Assembly: GCA_021441665.1 (NCBI GenBank)
Contig: JAGYYN010031687.1
Coordinates: 1-20,307 of the forward strand
DNA length: 20,307 nucleotides
Reading direction: 5' to 3'
From: Euplotes cf. woodruffi 2 WChen-2021
Taxonomy: Eukaryota; Ciliophora; Spirotrichea; Euplotida; Euplotidae
Positions 19,621 through 20,307 of this stretch are shown here, in pieces. The notes beneath the pieces were generated by a model. The model saw only the letters and a list, made by a program, of their open reading frames with translations, ran no database searches and was not told the DNA's origin. A program made the position numbers and the translations under genes. Position 1 is the stretch's first letter. Every line of letters begins with the position of its first letter.

Positions 19621-20307
19621 TTAGTTTTTTCTATATTTAAAATATAATTTTCATTTAATCAGTTTTATTTCACTGATTGGTATAAATTCAATAAGCCTGT
19701 AGTTTTTAAAGTCCATCTGCAAATTTATTTTGCTGTTTTATAAAAAATTGTTAAAGTGTCAGATTTAAGATTATTAGCAAAAATAAAATAAATAATAACG
19801 AGAGTAAATTATTCTTGTTGGTTTATTTTAAATATTCATAATCAAACAAACTGATTTAAAAATATAGAGTAAGGGCAAAATTAAATGCTTTGATGCTATG
19901 AATTGCTCCCTCGATTGTTTAAAATAATCTATTTATCCTAAACTTTAAACCCGAAGTTAATTGCTAATTTATTGAAAACTGAAAATACTATATTTTTGAG
20001 GTTTACAAATGCTTGATTTTACTCTAAATTTACTGTTTAAAGATCATGAAAATATTAGCAAAAAGATAATTTTAAAACAGCAACCTAATAATTTTTCTAA
20101 AATCGATCTAAATGAGATCCGAGTTTACATTCAGTATGCTAATTAGTAATTTTAAACTGCATCTCGCATGTCTGTATATCTTTACATTCGATTGGTGTTA
20201 ATATACAACTGCAAGAGGTGAAGATAGACGATGTAGTAATAAAGATAAACTGAGCTCCATGTTTCTTACCCAAATTAAATATTTATGTTATCAATCGAGA
20301 ATTCTAA
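19621..20307 (+). other. AT-rich right flank, possible exon piece at the edge
   Basis: Most of this 687-bp stretch is AT-rich with stops in every frame and is probably 5' flank of the cyclase gene. From about 20146 to the TAA at 20305 the plus strand is open for 53 codons (VNIQLQEVKIDDVVIKIN...), which could be the 3' exon of an incoming gene; no ATG or clear acceptor is seen. A match to the Euplotes crassus breakage consensus (HATTGAAaHH) lies at 19970-19979. Confidence 0.3.

Noticed and set aside
1-20307. C4A4/G4T4 telomere repeats, transposase genes, virus-like elements, tRNA genes
   Set aside because: I looked for them on both strands and saw none that I could support.

Overview
This window reads as germline (micronuclear) or otherwise unfragmented DNA from a hypotrich ciliate of the genus Euplotes or a close relative. 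Three independent signs support that. (1) TGA is read as an amino acid inside nearly every gene, most likely Cys, and no gene needs TGA as a stop; stops are TAA or TAG. (2) Many genes only stay open if the ribosome slips +1 at AAA-TAA or AAA-TAG, the euplotid signature. (3) GT-AG introns are mostly very short (24-54 nt). Macronuclear Euplotes chromosomes normally carry one gene and end in C4A4/G4T4 telomeres. Here at least ten genes lie in 20 kb with no telomere repeat, and some reading frames are broken by AT-rich, TA-bounded segments that look like internal eliminated sequences (IESs).

Layout. 1-951 (-): 5' part of a His/Asp-rich protein. 1150-6260 (+): large TRP/polycystin-like cation channel with two certain +1 shift sites and two candidate IESs. 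6566-7642 (+): N-myristoylated two-pass membrane protein. 7827-8591 (-): basic protein with an HTH/RWP-RK-like segment. 9102-9717 (-): Lys-rich protein ending in a coiled coil. 10051-10933 (-): uncharacterised acidic protein with a +1 shift. 11079-11459 (-): possible small four-exon gene. 11519-12866 (+): AGC-type Ser/Thr kinase of the STK32/YANK kind. 13238-14395 (-): CFAP97/Hemingway-like ciliary protein. 14537-19620 (-): voltage-sensor/adenylyl cyclase fusion of about 1429 residues with 13 exons and five +1 sites. 19621-20307: AT-rich flank, perhaps with part of an exon at the right edge.

Exon models were built by hand from codon phase. In the cyclase, kinase, channel, CFAP97, 188-aa, 262-aa and 211-aa genes the summed exon lengths, less one base per +1 site, divide exactly by three, which is strong internal support. 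Several products (voltage-gated cyclase, TRP channel, AGC kinase, CFAP97) belong to ciliary excitability and motility, but gene neighbours in a ciliate germline need not be co-regulated. No rRNA, tRNA, CRISPR, transposase or virus-like element was recognised.
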